Source of the DNA: Marinilabiliaceae bacterium
GTDB lineage: Bacteria > Bacteroidota > Bacteroidia > Bacteroidales > Marinilabiliaceae
Assembly: GCA_016933045.1 (NCBI GenBank)
Contig: JAFGBR010000070.1
Span: 1 to 37,893 of the forward strand
Direction: 5' to 3'
Length of the DNA stretch: 37,893 bases
Shown piece after piece: positions 1 to 6,951 of the stretch; position 1 is the stretch's first letter, and each line of letters opens with the position of its first letter. The translations under genes and the position numbers were made by a program. The notes under the pieces were generated by a model, which had not been told where the DNA came from, searched no databases, and was given only the letters and a program-made list of their open reading frames with translations.

Positions 1-104
1 CCATTAACGGTAATTCTCGCTATAATTGGCGTTGTTTCGTCTTTCTTTTGAGCGCTTTTATTTAGGTAATAAAGAACTTTAAATGTACTTCTCATGCGTT
101 TCAT
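1..104 (-). CDS. Tyrosine recombinase/integrase, N-terminal fragment (cut by window edge)
   Basis: The minus strand reads an open frame of 34 codons from an ATG at 104 to the left edge. It begins MKRMRSTFKVLYYLNKSAQK and later has a PIIARITVNG-like stretch. From memory of the family, this matches the arm-type DNA-binding N-terminus of Bacteroidota phage/conjugative-element integrases (typically MRSTFKVLFYLK... RITVNG). A second ATG at 95 is an equally likely start. The catalytic domain (R...HxxR...Y) would lie outside the window and cannot be checked. The gene reads away from the tRNA-Ser gene 264 bp to its right, the classic position of an integrase at an element end. An alternative is a chromosomal orphan integrase remnant. 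Confidence 0.72.
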   Translation of the reverse strand, partial: MKRMRSTFKVLYYLNKSAQKKDETTPIIARITVN

Positions 105-201
105 TTTTAAAATGTAAAACTATTTTATCAATTTCAAAATGAAATATTTGCAGGTTGGACAATCTCAGACAGGCCTATGCCTTTTGGGGACTTTTTTGTG
201 A

Positions 202-226
202 CCTATTTTTTCAATTTTAAAATAGG
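202..226. repeat. Inverted repeat upstream of the integrase
   Basis: CCTATTTT at 202-209 is mirrored by AAAATAGG at 219-226 with a 9-base loop. It lies between the integrase start and the tRNA gene, where an integrase promoter, an excisionase/arm-type site or part of an attachment region is expected. No specific function can be read from it. Confidence 0.35.
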
Positions 227-293
227 GTACGATTTAGCCACAAAACTTTGTCTTTTTCTGGCATTTTAGAAAGTATATACAAAACCAAAAGAC

Positions 294-332
294 ATAAAAA
301 AAGTCCTACAACTTATTGAAATTGTAGGACTT
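294..332 (-). terminator. Rho-independent terminator downstream of tRNA-Ser
   Basis: A perfect 11-bp stem (301-311 with 322-332, arm AAGTCCTACAA) encloses a 10-base loop. On the minus strand it is followed by a T-run (complement of 296-302), about 35 bp past the tRNA 3' end. On the plus strand it is followed by another T-run (336-341), so it could work in both directions and insulate the tRNA from the integrase region. Confidence 0.8.
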
Positions 333-367
333 GTCTTTTTTCTGTCTATTATTGACATTTTAACTAG

Positions 368-452
368 CGGAGAGGGAGGGATTCGAACCCCCGGAACCTC
401 GCAGTTCAACGGTTTTCAAGACCGCCGCAATCGACCACTCTGCCACCTCTCC
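368..452 (-). tRNA. tRNA-Ser (anticodon UGA)
   Basis: An 85-nt class II tRNA on the minus strand. The acceptor arms GGAGAGG (446-452) and CCTCTCC (369-375) pair perfectly, and the discriminator G is at 368. The T-arm carries GGTTCGAATCC. The anticodon loop CTTGAAA gives anticodon TGA (complement of 416-418), decoding UCA. The long variable arm is as expected for tRNA-Ser. The 3' CCA is not encoded. Serine tRNA genes are frequent integration sites for mobile elements, and an integrase gene lies just beyond its 3' end. Confidence 0.97.
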
Positions 453-525
453 TTAAATTGCACAACCGATTTTAGGTCATTATTTCGTCGTTTGTGTTTT
501 GTATTATCGCTTTCGATAACGGGTG

Positions 526-555
526 CAAAAATAGACCAATTTTTTAATTTGCAAA
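526..555 (-). promoter_or_regulatory. Bacteroidota-type promoter for tRNA-Ser, with leader hairpin
   Basis: On the minus strand, TTTG (complement of 552-555), an 18-bp gap and TATTTTTG (complement of 526-533) fit the Bacteroidota sigma-A form TTTG/TAnnTTTG, with spacing slightly short of the usual 19-21. The predicted transcript starts about 65-70 nt before the tRNA. The leader contains a 6-bp hairpin (504-509 with 514-519), perhaps a processing feature. Confidence 0.5.
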
Positions 556-594
556 AGGAGTTTTGAAAAATGTTTTAATTTTTTTTAAAATAAT

Positions 595-1596
595 TTATTC
601 AGGTTGATTAATACGAAGAAAACTATCGCACAATTGCCAGCCTTTTTTTAAATTTTCTACGTATGAGTTAAGTGATTCGAAATTGATAGATGCATATTTT
701 AAAAATGAATATCCCATACCAAAAACAGCATTTAATTTTGAAATATTGGTTAAATAGTAACCATCTAAAACTGAGGTTATGCCACCTGAAATTATAAGTT
801 GTTTACAATTTGGTTCACCTTGCTGCGAAATAATATTATTAATCATATTGGTCATTTCATTTGCGGTATGACCAACAAATGCGAAATTTTCAAATGTATT
901 TTTTGTAATCTCGTCATGACGGTTAAGTTCAATTATCGAAAAATTTGTGCCTCCTAATGCTCCAAACTCAATTGCTTCAATAGGTAGTTGAAGCAAACTT
1001 TTTAAACTTTCATATCCCATTCCTTGTCCTACTTCTTTCACAATTATTCGTGAGTTAAATGACGATAAAAATTCTTCAATAATGTCAATTGGTGAGCTGT
1101 GAAGTTGGTCGCCTTCGGGTTGAAATGCTTCCTGTAACGGGTTTACATGTATTATTATTCCATCTGATTTTAATTCTTCAATTAATTCGTTAATTAAATG
1201 AATTTCATTTTGTTCAATCATTTTTTCAAGCTGACATATTCCCAGGTTTGCATATAATGGTTGGTCATTGCCAATTAGTGGGCGAACGTTAAAGTCGGGT
1301 AGTAATGATGGATTATCAAGTAAAACGCGACACGATCCAAGTCCCATACCCATACCAAATTTATTGCATACTCTTGCCAGGTTTCGGTTAATCTCTCCTG
1401 CTAATGATGTTCCTCCTGTCATGCTCGACACCCAAATTGGCAGTTGCATTGTTTTCCCTGCAAAAGCGAAAGGTTTTAGTTCACCTTTGGGATGTGCTGA
1501 AAGCATTGGTTCATAACAAAAACGATGATCAATTTTTTTTTCATCAATTTTTGATTGATATGCCATGTTTAAGTGATCTTTTTTACGGTCTTCCAT
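595..1596 (-). CDS. fni: Type 2 isopentenyl-diphosphate delta-isomerase (FMN-dependent)
   Basis: A 333-residue cytosolic enzyme that interconverts isopentenyl and dimethylallyl diphosphate for isoprenoid synthesis, using reduced FMN and Mg2+. Visible IDI-2 motifs are RKKDH (4-8, diphosphate binding), SMTGG (58-62), GMGLGSCR (83-90), NPLQE (152-156, including the metal-binding Glu), VKEVGQGMG (186-194), GALGGTNF (212-219, flavin phosphate) and SGGI (270-273) in a TIM-barrel order. Length is about normal for the family (330-350). In GMGLGSCR, Cys replaces the Gln seen in many homologues. It lies 63 bp downstream of the M23 peptidase gene on the same strand and may share its transcript, with no obvious functional link. 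I see no GC-rich terminator after it. Confidence 0.93.
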   Translation of the reverse strand: MEDRKKDHLNMAYQSKIDEKKIDHRFCYEPMLSAHPKGELKPFAFAGKTMQLPIWVSSMTGGTSLAGEINRNLARVCNKFGMGMGLGSCRVLLDNPSLLPDFNVRPLIGNDQPLYANLGICQLEKMIEQNEIHLINELIEELKSDGIIIHVNPLQEAFQPEGDQLHSSPIDIIEEFLSSFNSRIIVKEVGQGMGYESLKSLLQLPIEAIEFGALGGTNFSIIELNRHDEITKNTFENFAFVGHTANEMTNMINNIISQQGEPNCKQLIISGGITSVLDGYYLTNISKLNAVFGMGYSFLKYASINFESLNSYVENLKKGWQLCDSFLRINQPE

Positions 1597-1659
1597 ATAC
1601 TAATTATAATGCAGGAATAAATGCGGTTTGAAATTAGCTATATATACGAATTATATCAA

Positions 1660-2334
1660 TTATTTAATCTTTAATCGATCGCCGGGATGTATAATTGCTG
1701 TTTTTTTAATGTTGTTTATCCGTCGAATAATATTTACACTTTTATTAAACCGTTTTGCTATTGAATAAAGGGTATCGCCTTTTTTTACTACATATATGTT
1801 TTTTGTATTCCTGTTTTGTTTCTCTTTGTTTTTTGTATTGTTTGTTTTATAATTAATAGTTCCTTGTTCGAAATTGAATATGCTTTCGGGATTAATTGGC
1901 TTTTGATTGATTCGTATTTCGAAATGTAAATGTGTTGTTGTTGCTCTTCCTGTTTTACCTCCTTTACCAATTAACTGACCCGATTTTATTTTTTGTCCGG
2001 GTTTTACTAATATTTTATTAAGGTGGGCGTAATAAGTTTCTATATTGTTATCGTGTTCTAAAATTATTAAAAAACCATAACCTCTACTGGTTCCCGCTTT
2101 TTTTACAACTCCATCGAAAGCTGCATAAACAGGATCATTCTTTTTTAACCGGATATCAGTACCGGTATGTTGACGTCCGTTGCGCCAGCCATACTTACTT
2201 ATTACTTCACCTTGAGTGGGTATGGTATAGTTTTTTAAAAGACTGCTGTTGTTAAATGCTGTGTGTTGTGCCTTTATTGCTACTGAAATATGTAGCAGTA
2301 TTGTAATTAGTATAACTTGAAATTTTAATCTCAT
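1660..2334 (-). CDS. M23 family metallopeptidase with C-terminal LysM domain
   Basis: A predicted secreted cell-wall endopeptidase or divisome activator of 224 residues. Residues 1-22 form a signal peptide. The M23 (lysostaphin-like) domain spans about 35-152 with zinc ligands His56 and Asp60 (in RQHTGTD), His103 (YYAH) and the HLH at 135-137, so it appears catalytically complete. A Lys/Asn-rich linker (about 162-178) leads to one LysM repeat (180-224, YVVKKGDTLYSIAKRF...HPGDRLKI) for peptidoglycan binding. The order peptidase-then-LysM is common in Bacteroidota. It is transcribed divergently from the TetR gene, sharing a 112-bp intergenic region that holds two palindromic operators, so repression by that TetR could also touch this gene. 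Confidence 0.92.
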   Translation of the reverse strand: MRLKFQVILITILLHISVAIKAQHTAFNNSSLLKNYTIPTQGEVISKYGWRNGRQHTGTDIRLKKNDPVYAAFDGVVKKAGTSRGYGFLIILEHDNNIETYYAHLNKILVKPGQKIKSGQLIGKGGKTGRATTTHLHFEIRINQKPINPESIFNFEQGTINYKTNNTKNKEKQNRNTKNIYVVKKGDTLYSIAKRFNKSVNIIRRINNIKKTAIIHPGDRLKIK

Positions 2335-2376
2335 TACATTTTTTAATACAAAGTAAAAAAAATAGTAAAAAGTTAT

Positions 2377-2392
2377 TTAACCATTTGGTTAA
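2377..2392. promoter_or_regulatory. Palindromic operator 1 upstream of tetR
   Basis: TTAACCA-TT-TGGTTAA is a 16-bp palindrome with 7-bp arms and a 2-bp centre, the size typical of TetR-family operators. It covers the TTTG (-33) box of the regulator's own promoter. A near-identical copy starts 36 bp downstream. Confidence 0.72.
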
Positions 2393-2415
2393 TAAAATAA
2401 ACTTTTTTAATTTTG
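2384..2415 (+). promoter_or_regulatory. Promoter of the tetR-efflux operon
   Basis: TTTG at 2384-2387 and TAATTTTG at 2408-2415 are separated by 20 bp, an exact match to the Bacteroidota TTTG/TAnnTTTG form. The first box sits in operator 1 and the end of the second overlaps operator 2, so a bound regulator would block RNA polymerase. The start point would be about 2420, leaving a leader of roughly 25 nt. Confidence 0.7.
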
Positions 2416-2428
2416 ACCAGATGGTTAA
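2413..2428. promoter_or_regulatory. Palindromic operator 2 upstream of tetR
   Basis: TTGACCA-GA-TGGTTAA matches operator 1 in 13 of 14 arm positions. It overlaps the -7 box and the start region. A further half-site, TTGGTTAA, follows at 2434-2441. Confidence 0.7.
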
Positions 2429-2446
2429 ACTAATTGGTTAATTTAT

Positions 2447-3061
2447 ATGGCTATTAAAAAAGAAAAAGTATCGAAAGAATTAATACTTGAAGCAGCCCGA
2501 AATGTATTTATCGAAAAAGGGTTTGATGGAGCGCGAATGCAGCAGATTGCCGACCGGGCAGGTGCCAATAAAGCTTTGTTACATTATTATTTTAGTACTA
2601 AAGAGAGTTTGTTTGAAGATGTTTTTAAAGAGGCATTTTCTACATTCGCTCCTCATTTTCATGATGAGTTGTTAAAAGTGAAATCTTTTAAATCATTTCT
2701 TGTTTTCTTTTTAGATATATATATAAAGCTACTGTTAAACCATCCTTATTTGCCACTTTTTATACTGAGTGAATTGCAACGTAACCCCGATAAACTGGCT
2801 CAAATTGTTAAAGGAATAGTCGATTTTGAGTTGATACAACAAATGATTAAAAAGGAGATGGATGACGGTAATGTTGTTAAAATGGATGTTCGTGAGTTAA
2901 TTGTTAATATTTTATCTCTTTGTATTTTTCCTTTTGCAGGTCGTCCTATGATGCAACGGGTTTTATGGAAAAATGATGAGGTTGGATATGTTAATTTCTT
3001 GAACCAACGAGCTGAGTCTATCTACAAATTTTTAGAGAGTACTTTATTTATTAATAACTAA
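2447..3061 (+). CDS. TetR/AcrR family transcriptional regulator
   Basis: A 204-residue one-component repressor. The N-terminal helix-turn-helix lies at about residues 8-55 (ILEAARNVFIEKGFDGARMQ, then IADRAGANKALLHYYFSTKE), with the usual TetR recognition-helix ending LHYYF. The remainder is a helical ligand-binding/dimerisation domain resembling the C-terminal domain seen in CecR/YbiH-like regulators of efflux operons. The gene is the first of a six-gene run of exporter genes (12-bp gap to the TolC gene). Its promoter lies within two matching palindromes, so autoregulation that controls the whole exporter is the simplest reading. The inducer is unknown. Confidence 0.9.
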   Translation: MAIKKEKVSKELILEAARNVFIEKGFDGARMQQIADRAGANKALLHYYFSTKESLFEDVFKEAFSTFAPHFHDELLKVKSFKSFLVFFLDIYIKLLLNHPYLPLFILSELQRNPDKLAQIVKGIVDFELIQQMIKKEMDDGNVVKMDVRELIVNILSLCIFPFAGRPMMQRVLWKNDEVGYVNFLNQRAESIYKFLESTLFINN

Positions 3062-3072
3062 ATAATTATTGT

Positions 3073-4326
3073 ATGAGAGCAATACTCTTTAGTGTATTTA
3101 TTTTGCTTTATTATTCGCTAAGTGCACAAGTATTTAGTCTTGATGACTTTTTAATGAAGTGTGAGGCTAATTATCCTTTGGCTAATCAGCATAGTTTCAT
3201 TGATGCATCTACCGATTTAAAGTTGAAGAATCTGAATGCTCTATACTATCCTCAGTTTGATTTGACCGGACAAATGACGTGGCAAAATGATGTTCCGCAT
3301 GTTGAGGTTGGTCAACTGCCTTTTAATATGCCTCAGGCTCCCAAAGACCAGTATAAAGCTTATGTTGATTTTAAGCAGATGATATTTGATGGTGGACTGA
3401 CAATGGCATCGAAAGAGGTTGAGAGAAATAAGTCAAATGTTGAACATCACAGAGTTAAAGTTGATATTTACGGTATTCGATCTGGAATTATCAATTCTTA
3501 TTTTCTTGTTTTGATGTTAGATGAGCAGATGAAACAGCTTGACTACATTACTAATAACCTTGAAGAGCGTCAGAAAGAAGTCGAGGTGTTAGTAAATAAT
3601 GGTGTTTTGTTGTTATCAAATTTAGATGTTTTAAAAGTGGAAATTCTAAAGTTGAAGCAAAACAGATACGGTATTGAAGAGGCTCGTAAGGCTGCAATAG
3701 CTATCCTTTCGGAGTACAGTGGTGAAATGTTATCAGATTCGATTCGGCTTGCATGGGATAGTACTTCGGTGGTAACAAATGGTGCAAGACCTGAGCTTGC
3801 TCTTTTCGATGCTCAACGCCAGCAGTTGTCGGCTACTAATAATTTAATGGCTAAAAAGAGAATGCCAAAGCTTATGGGATTTGGACAGGCTGGTTATGGT
3901 AATCCCGGATTTAACATGTTGTTGGATAGCTTTGAGCCATTTTACATGGTTGGTGTGCGACTAAACTGGAATATCTGGGATTGGAAAATGACCGCTAATG
4001 AACGTCAGATTTTAGATAAACAGTCGGATATTCTATCGACACAGGAAGAGACTTTTTTAAAAAATATAAAGATAGGATCGCTCGAAATTCAATCGCGTAT
4101 TCGAAAAATGGAAAAGATGATTGAAACTGATCATGAAATTATTGATTTGCGAAAGCGCATCACTAATAACTCAAAAGTACAACTTAAAAACGGTGTAATA
4201 ATGGCTTCTGATTATATCTCTGACTTGAATAATGAAGCTATTGCTCGTTTGTCGCACACCATGCATAAAATAGAATTAAATAAAGCTCAAAGGGAACTAA
4301 TAAACCTGTTAGGATCGAATTTATAA
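3073..4326 (+). CDS. TolC family outer membrane efflux protein
   Basis: A 417-residue outer-membrane channel component. The N-terminus MRAILFSVFILLYYSLSAQ is a Sec signal peptide. The rest shows the two-fold helical/strand pattern of the OEP family: long amphipathic helices (for example about 105-175 and 330-415) with beta-barrel segments around YKAYVDFKQMIFDGG and FYMVGVRLNWNIWDW. It would trimerise and connect to the adaptor encoded 13 bp downstream, giving a continuous exit duct for the ABC transporter of this operon. The enterobacterial ybhGFSR operon relies on a distant TolC; here the channel is encoded in the operon. Confidence 0.88.
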   Translation: MRAILFSVFILLYYSLSAQVFSLDDFLMKCEANYPLANQHSFIDASTDLKLKNLNALYYPQFDLTGQMTWQNDVPHVEVGQLPFNMPQAPKDQYKAYVDFKQMIFDGGLTMASKEVERNKSNVEHHRVKVDIYGIRSGIINSYFLVLMLDEQMKQLDYITNNLEERQKEVEVLVNNGVLLLSNLDVLKVEILKLKQNRYGIEEARKAAIAILSEYSGEMLSDSIRLAWDSTSVVTNGARPELALFDAQRQQLSATNNLMAKKRMPKLMGFGQAGYGNPGFNMLLDSFEPFYMVGVRLNWNIWDWKMTANERQILDKQSDILSTQEETFLKNIKIGSLEIQSRIRKMEKMIETDHEIIDLRKRITNNSKVQLKNGVIMASDYISDLNNEAIARLSHTMHKIELNKAQRELINLLGSNL

Positions 4327-4339
4327 AATCAAAATAATC

Positions 4340-5230
4340 ATGAAACTAATAAAATACTTATCAATACTTTTAGTTGTTGCATCTTTATGGAGTTGTAGCG
4401 GCAATAATGGAAAATCAGACGCATACGGTAATTTCGAGGCCGATGAGGTTTTGATTAGTTCTGAATCGAATGGCAAAGTCATTCAATTAAATGTGAGTGA
4501 AGGCGACAAAGTAGAAAAGGGAGCGGAGATTTGTGTGATTGATACCATGGCACTTCACTTACAGCGCAATCAGTTATTGGCTTCACGTAAGGCAGCGTTG
4601 GTTGGCTTAGATAAAGTGCGCTCTGCTATTGATGTTCAAAAAACTCAAAAGAGCGTGATTGAAAAAGATGTAGCCCGAATAACCAAAATGATTGCCGAAG
4701 GTGCCGCAACTCAAAAGCAATACGATGATGCTACTGGTCAACTTGATGTGGTGAATCAACAAATCATTAATACTCAAACTCAGCTTGCTTCAGTCAATGC
4801 CGAAGTTGGGGTTATAGATTCAAAAATAGCCTCGATGAACGATCAAATTGCCCGGTGCTACATCAAAGTACCTCAAAGTGGAGTGATATTATTGAAGTTA
4901 GCAGAAGAGGGCGAGATGGTTGCAATAGGTAAGCCTGTTTTTAAATTGGCTCCATTGGATGAACTTTATTTACGTGCTTATGTGTCGGGCGATATGTTGG
5001 ATGATATTGCTATTGGTCAGCAAGTGAAAGTGTTTTTCGATTTGGATGAAGACAGCAATCAATCAACAGTAGGGATTATCTCATGGATTTCATCTACATC
5101 GGAATTTACACCAAAAATTATTCAAACAAAAAAGGAACGGGTTGATCAGGTTTATGCTTTTAAAGTAAAGGTAAAAAACGATGGTAAGCTAAAAATTGGT
5201 ATGCCTGGAGAGGTTGTTATTAAAGAATGA
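4340..5230 (+). CDS. HlyD/YbhG-like periplasmic adaptor (membrane fusion) lipoprotein
   Basis: A 296-residue adaptor linking the inner-membrane ABC permeases to the TolC channel. A lipobox (SLWSC, acylated Cys19) indicates a lipoprotein. A first half-lipoyl strand set lies at about 40-65 (SNGKVIQLNVSEGDKVEKG). A long coiled-coil hairpin follows (about 70-170), then the second lipoyl half (VPQSGVILLKLAEEGEMV) and a beta-barrel/MP domain. The C-terminal FTPKIIQTKKERVDQVYAFK stretch is characteristic of YbhG-type adaptors. It sits between tolC and the ATPase genes. An 80-bp gap with an inverted-repeat hairpin follows it, which could mark an mRNA processing or attenuation point in the operon. Confidence 0.9.
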   Translation: MKLIKYLSILLVVASLWSCSGNNGKSDAYGNFEADEVLISSESNGKVIQLNVSEGDKVEKGAEICVIDTMALHLQRNQLLASRKAALVGLDKVRSAIDVQKTQKSVIEKDVARITKMIAEGAATQKQYDDATGQLDVVNQQIINTQTQLASVNAEVGVIDSKIASMNDQIARCYIKVPQSGVILLKLAEEGEMVAIGKPVFKLAPLDELYLRAYVSGDMLDDIAIGQQVKVFFDLDEDSNQSTVGIISWISSTSEFTPKIIQTKKERVDQVYAFKVKVKNDGKLKIGMPGEVVIKE

Positions 5231-5253
5231 AATACAGGGAGTAAGGAAGAGGT

Positions 5254-5287
5254 GATAAGTAAATAAGATAAACTCTTATGACTTATC
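5254..5287 (+). repeat. Intercistronic hairpin inside the ABC exporter operon
   Basis: GATAAGT (5254-5260) pairs with ACTTATC (5281-5287), and ATAAGA (5263-5268) with TCTTAT (5274-5279), around a 5-base loop with a small bulge. The right half also shows 7-bp periodicity (cttatga, cttatct, cttataa at 5275-5295). There is no T-run, so it looks more like an mRNA stability element or a degenerate simple repeat than a terminator. Confidence 0.4.
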
Positions 5288-5310
5288 TCTTATAACTAAA
5301 TATTAGTATA

Positions 5311-6219
5311 ATGATTGAGGTCAGGAATTTGAAAAAACAATACGGCGATCTGATAGCAGTGAATGATGTCTCCTTCTCGGTTAATGAAGGTGAGTTATTT
5401 GGTGTGATAGGACCCGATGGTGCCGGTAAAACAACTCTTTTCAGGATGATAAATTCGCTTATTATCCCCGATAGTGGTTCGGTTAGTTTATGGGGTTTGA
5501 ATCCGGTGACTGACTATAAAGCAATTCGTGAGATGATTGGTTACATGCCTGGTCGCTTTTCGTTGTACGAAGATTTGTCGGTTGAAGAAAACCTGGAGTT
5601 TTTTGCTACTGTTTTTGGTACTACCATCGAAGAGAATTATCATTTAATAAAAGATATTTATGCTCAAATAGAACCGTTTAAAAAACGTAAGGCCGGTCAG
5701 TTGTCGGGTGGTATGAAACAAAAACTTGCTCTTTCGTGTGCATTAATTCATAAGCCACGAATTTTAGTACTTGATGAACCTACCACCGGTGTTGATGCTG
5801 TTTCGCGTTATGAGTTTTGGGATATGCTGATAAAATTGAAACAGAACAATATCACCATATTGGTTTCAACGCCTTATATGGATGAGGCCTCTAAATGCGA
5901 CAGGGTGGCATTAATGCAAAATGGTCATGTTTTAATGGTTGATACCCCTTGGGGAATTGAAAATGGTTTTTCAACATCTCTTTATGGTTTAAAAACAATA
6001 AACAAATATAAGTTGATTCAGTTTTTAAGATCTAGTGTTAGTTGTAAATCAGTTTATCCATTTGGCGAGTATTTGCATTATTGCGATAAGAGGGAGGATG
6101 TTAATGAAAAAATATTAATCGAAGAGTTAAAACAAGCAGGTTTTTTCGATGCAATTGTCGATGAGGTGAAGCCTGGTATCGAAGACCGTTTTATGGAACT
6201 TATGGGTAACGTTATTTAA
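5311..6219 (+). CDS. ABC transporter ATP-binding protein (YbhF N-half-like), degenerate Q- and H-loops
   Basis: A 302-residue cytoplasmic ATPase subunit of the exporter. Walker A is GPDGAGKTT (34-42), the signature LSGGMKQ (131-137) is canonical, and Walker B is ILVLDEP (151-157) with the catalytic Glu present. The Q-loop position reads YMPG (Gly81) where Gln is usual, and the switch-histidine position reads STPYMDEA (Pro188). A C-terminal extension of about 85 residues follows the nucleotide-binding fold. It resembles the N-terminal half of the fused double ATPase YbhF; here the halves are separate genes. It most likely heterodimerises with the next gene's product, which supplies the intact H-loop. 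Confidence 0.92.
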   Translation: MIEVRNLKKQYGDLIAVNDVSFSVNEGELFGVIGPDGAGKTTLFRMINSLIIPDSGSVSLWGLNPVTDYKAIREMIGYMPGRFSLYEDLSVEENLEFFATVFGTTIEENYHLIKDIYAQIEPFKKRKAGQLSGGMKQKLALSCALIHKPRILVLDEPTTGVDAVSRYEFWDMLIKLKQNNITILVSTPYMDEASKCDRVALMQNGHVLMVDTPWGIENGFSTSLYGLKTINKYKLIQFLRSSVSCKSVYPFGEYLHYCDKREDVNEKILIEELKQAGFFDAIVDEVKPGIEDRFMELMGNVI

Positions 6220-6225
6220 GTGATT

Positions 6226-6951
6226 ATGAATGAAGAAGTAGTCATAAAAGTTTCGCATTTATATAAAAAGTTTGGTCATTTTACTGCAAATGATGATCTT
6301 AATTTTGAGGTTTTTAAAGGTGAAATATTTGGGTTTTTAGGTGCTAATGGTGCAGGAAAAACTACGGCAATGCGTATTTTATGTGGTTTATCAACTCCAA
6401 CTTCGGGTGAAGTTAATGTAGCCGGATTAGATGTTGGAACCTGTGCCGATGCGGTAAAAGCTAAGATTGGTTATATGAGTCAAAAGTTTTCGCTTTACGA
6501 AGATCTTACCATTTGGGAAAATATGCGATTATATGCCGGAATATATGGTGTAAATAAAAATGAGTTTAGAATGAGGGGTGAAGAGCTGCTTCGTGAACTT
6601 AACATGTGTGACGAACGAAATCGTCTTATCTCAACATTATCACTTGGCTGGAAACAGAAACTGGCTTTTATGGTGGCCATGATTCATAAGCCTCAAATAG
6701 TTTTTTTAGATGAACCAACAAGTGGAGTTGATCCTATAACCCGGCGTCAGTTTTGGGAGCTTATTTACGAAGCAGCGGCTAATGGAGTTACCATATTTGT
6801 AACAACTCACTATATGGATGAGGCTGAGTATTGCGATCGTGTGTCAATAATGGTCGATGGTAGAATTGAAGCACTTGATACTCCATCGCAGCTTAAAATT
6901 GATCACAATGTATCTTCTATGAATGATCTCTTTTTAAAACTGATAAGATGA
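6226..6951 (+). CDS. ABC transporter ATP-binding protein (YbhF C-half-like), degenerate signature
   Basis: A 241-residue ATPase subunit. Walker A is GANGAGKTT (39-47), the Q-loop is YMSQ (Gln86), Walker B is IVFLDEP (158-164) and the switch His195 is present (TTHYMDEA). The ABC signature is LSLGWKQ (138-144) instead of LSGGxxQ. I chose the ATG at 6226 over an in-frame GTG at 6220, because the GTG abuts the previous stop codon and adds only two residues. The stop codon overlaps the permease start (ATGA at 6948-6951), so the subunits are translationally coupled. Together with the preceding ATPase it should form one intact and one degenerate ATP site. Confidence 0.93.
   Translation: MNEEVVIKVSHLYKKFGHFTANDDLNFEVFKGEIFGFLGANGAGKTTAMRILCGLSTPTSGEVNVAGLDVGTCADAVKAKIGYMSQKFSLYEDLTIWENMRLYAGIYGVNKNEFRMRGEELLRELNMCDERNRLISTLSLGWKQKLAFMVAMIHKPQIVFLDEPTSGVDPITRRQFWELIYEAAANGVTIFVTTHYMDEAEYCDRVSIMVDGRIEALDTPSQLKIDHNVSSMNDLFLKLIR

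Noticed and set aside
595-2334. A functional operon linking IDI-2 and the M23-LysM peptidase
   Set aside because: They share a strand with a 63-bp gap, but isoprenoid synthesis and wall hydrolysis have no clear link here, so I treat this as adjacency only.
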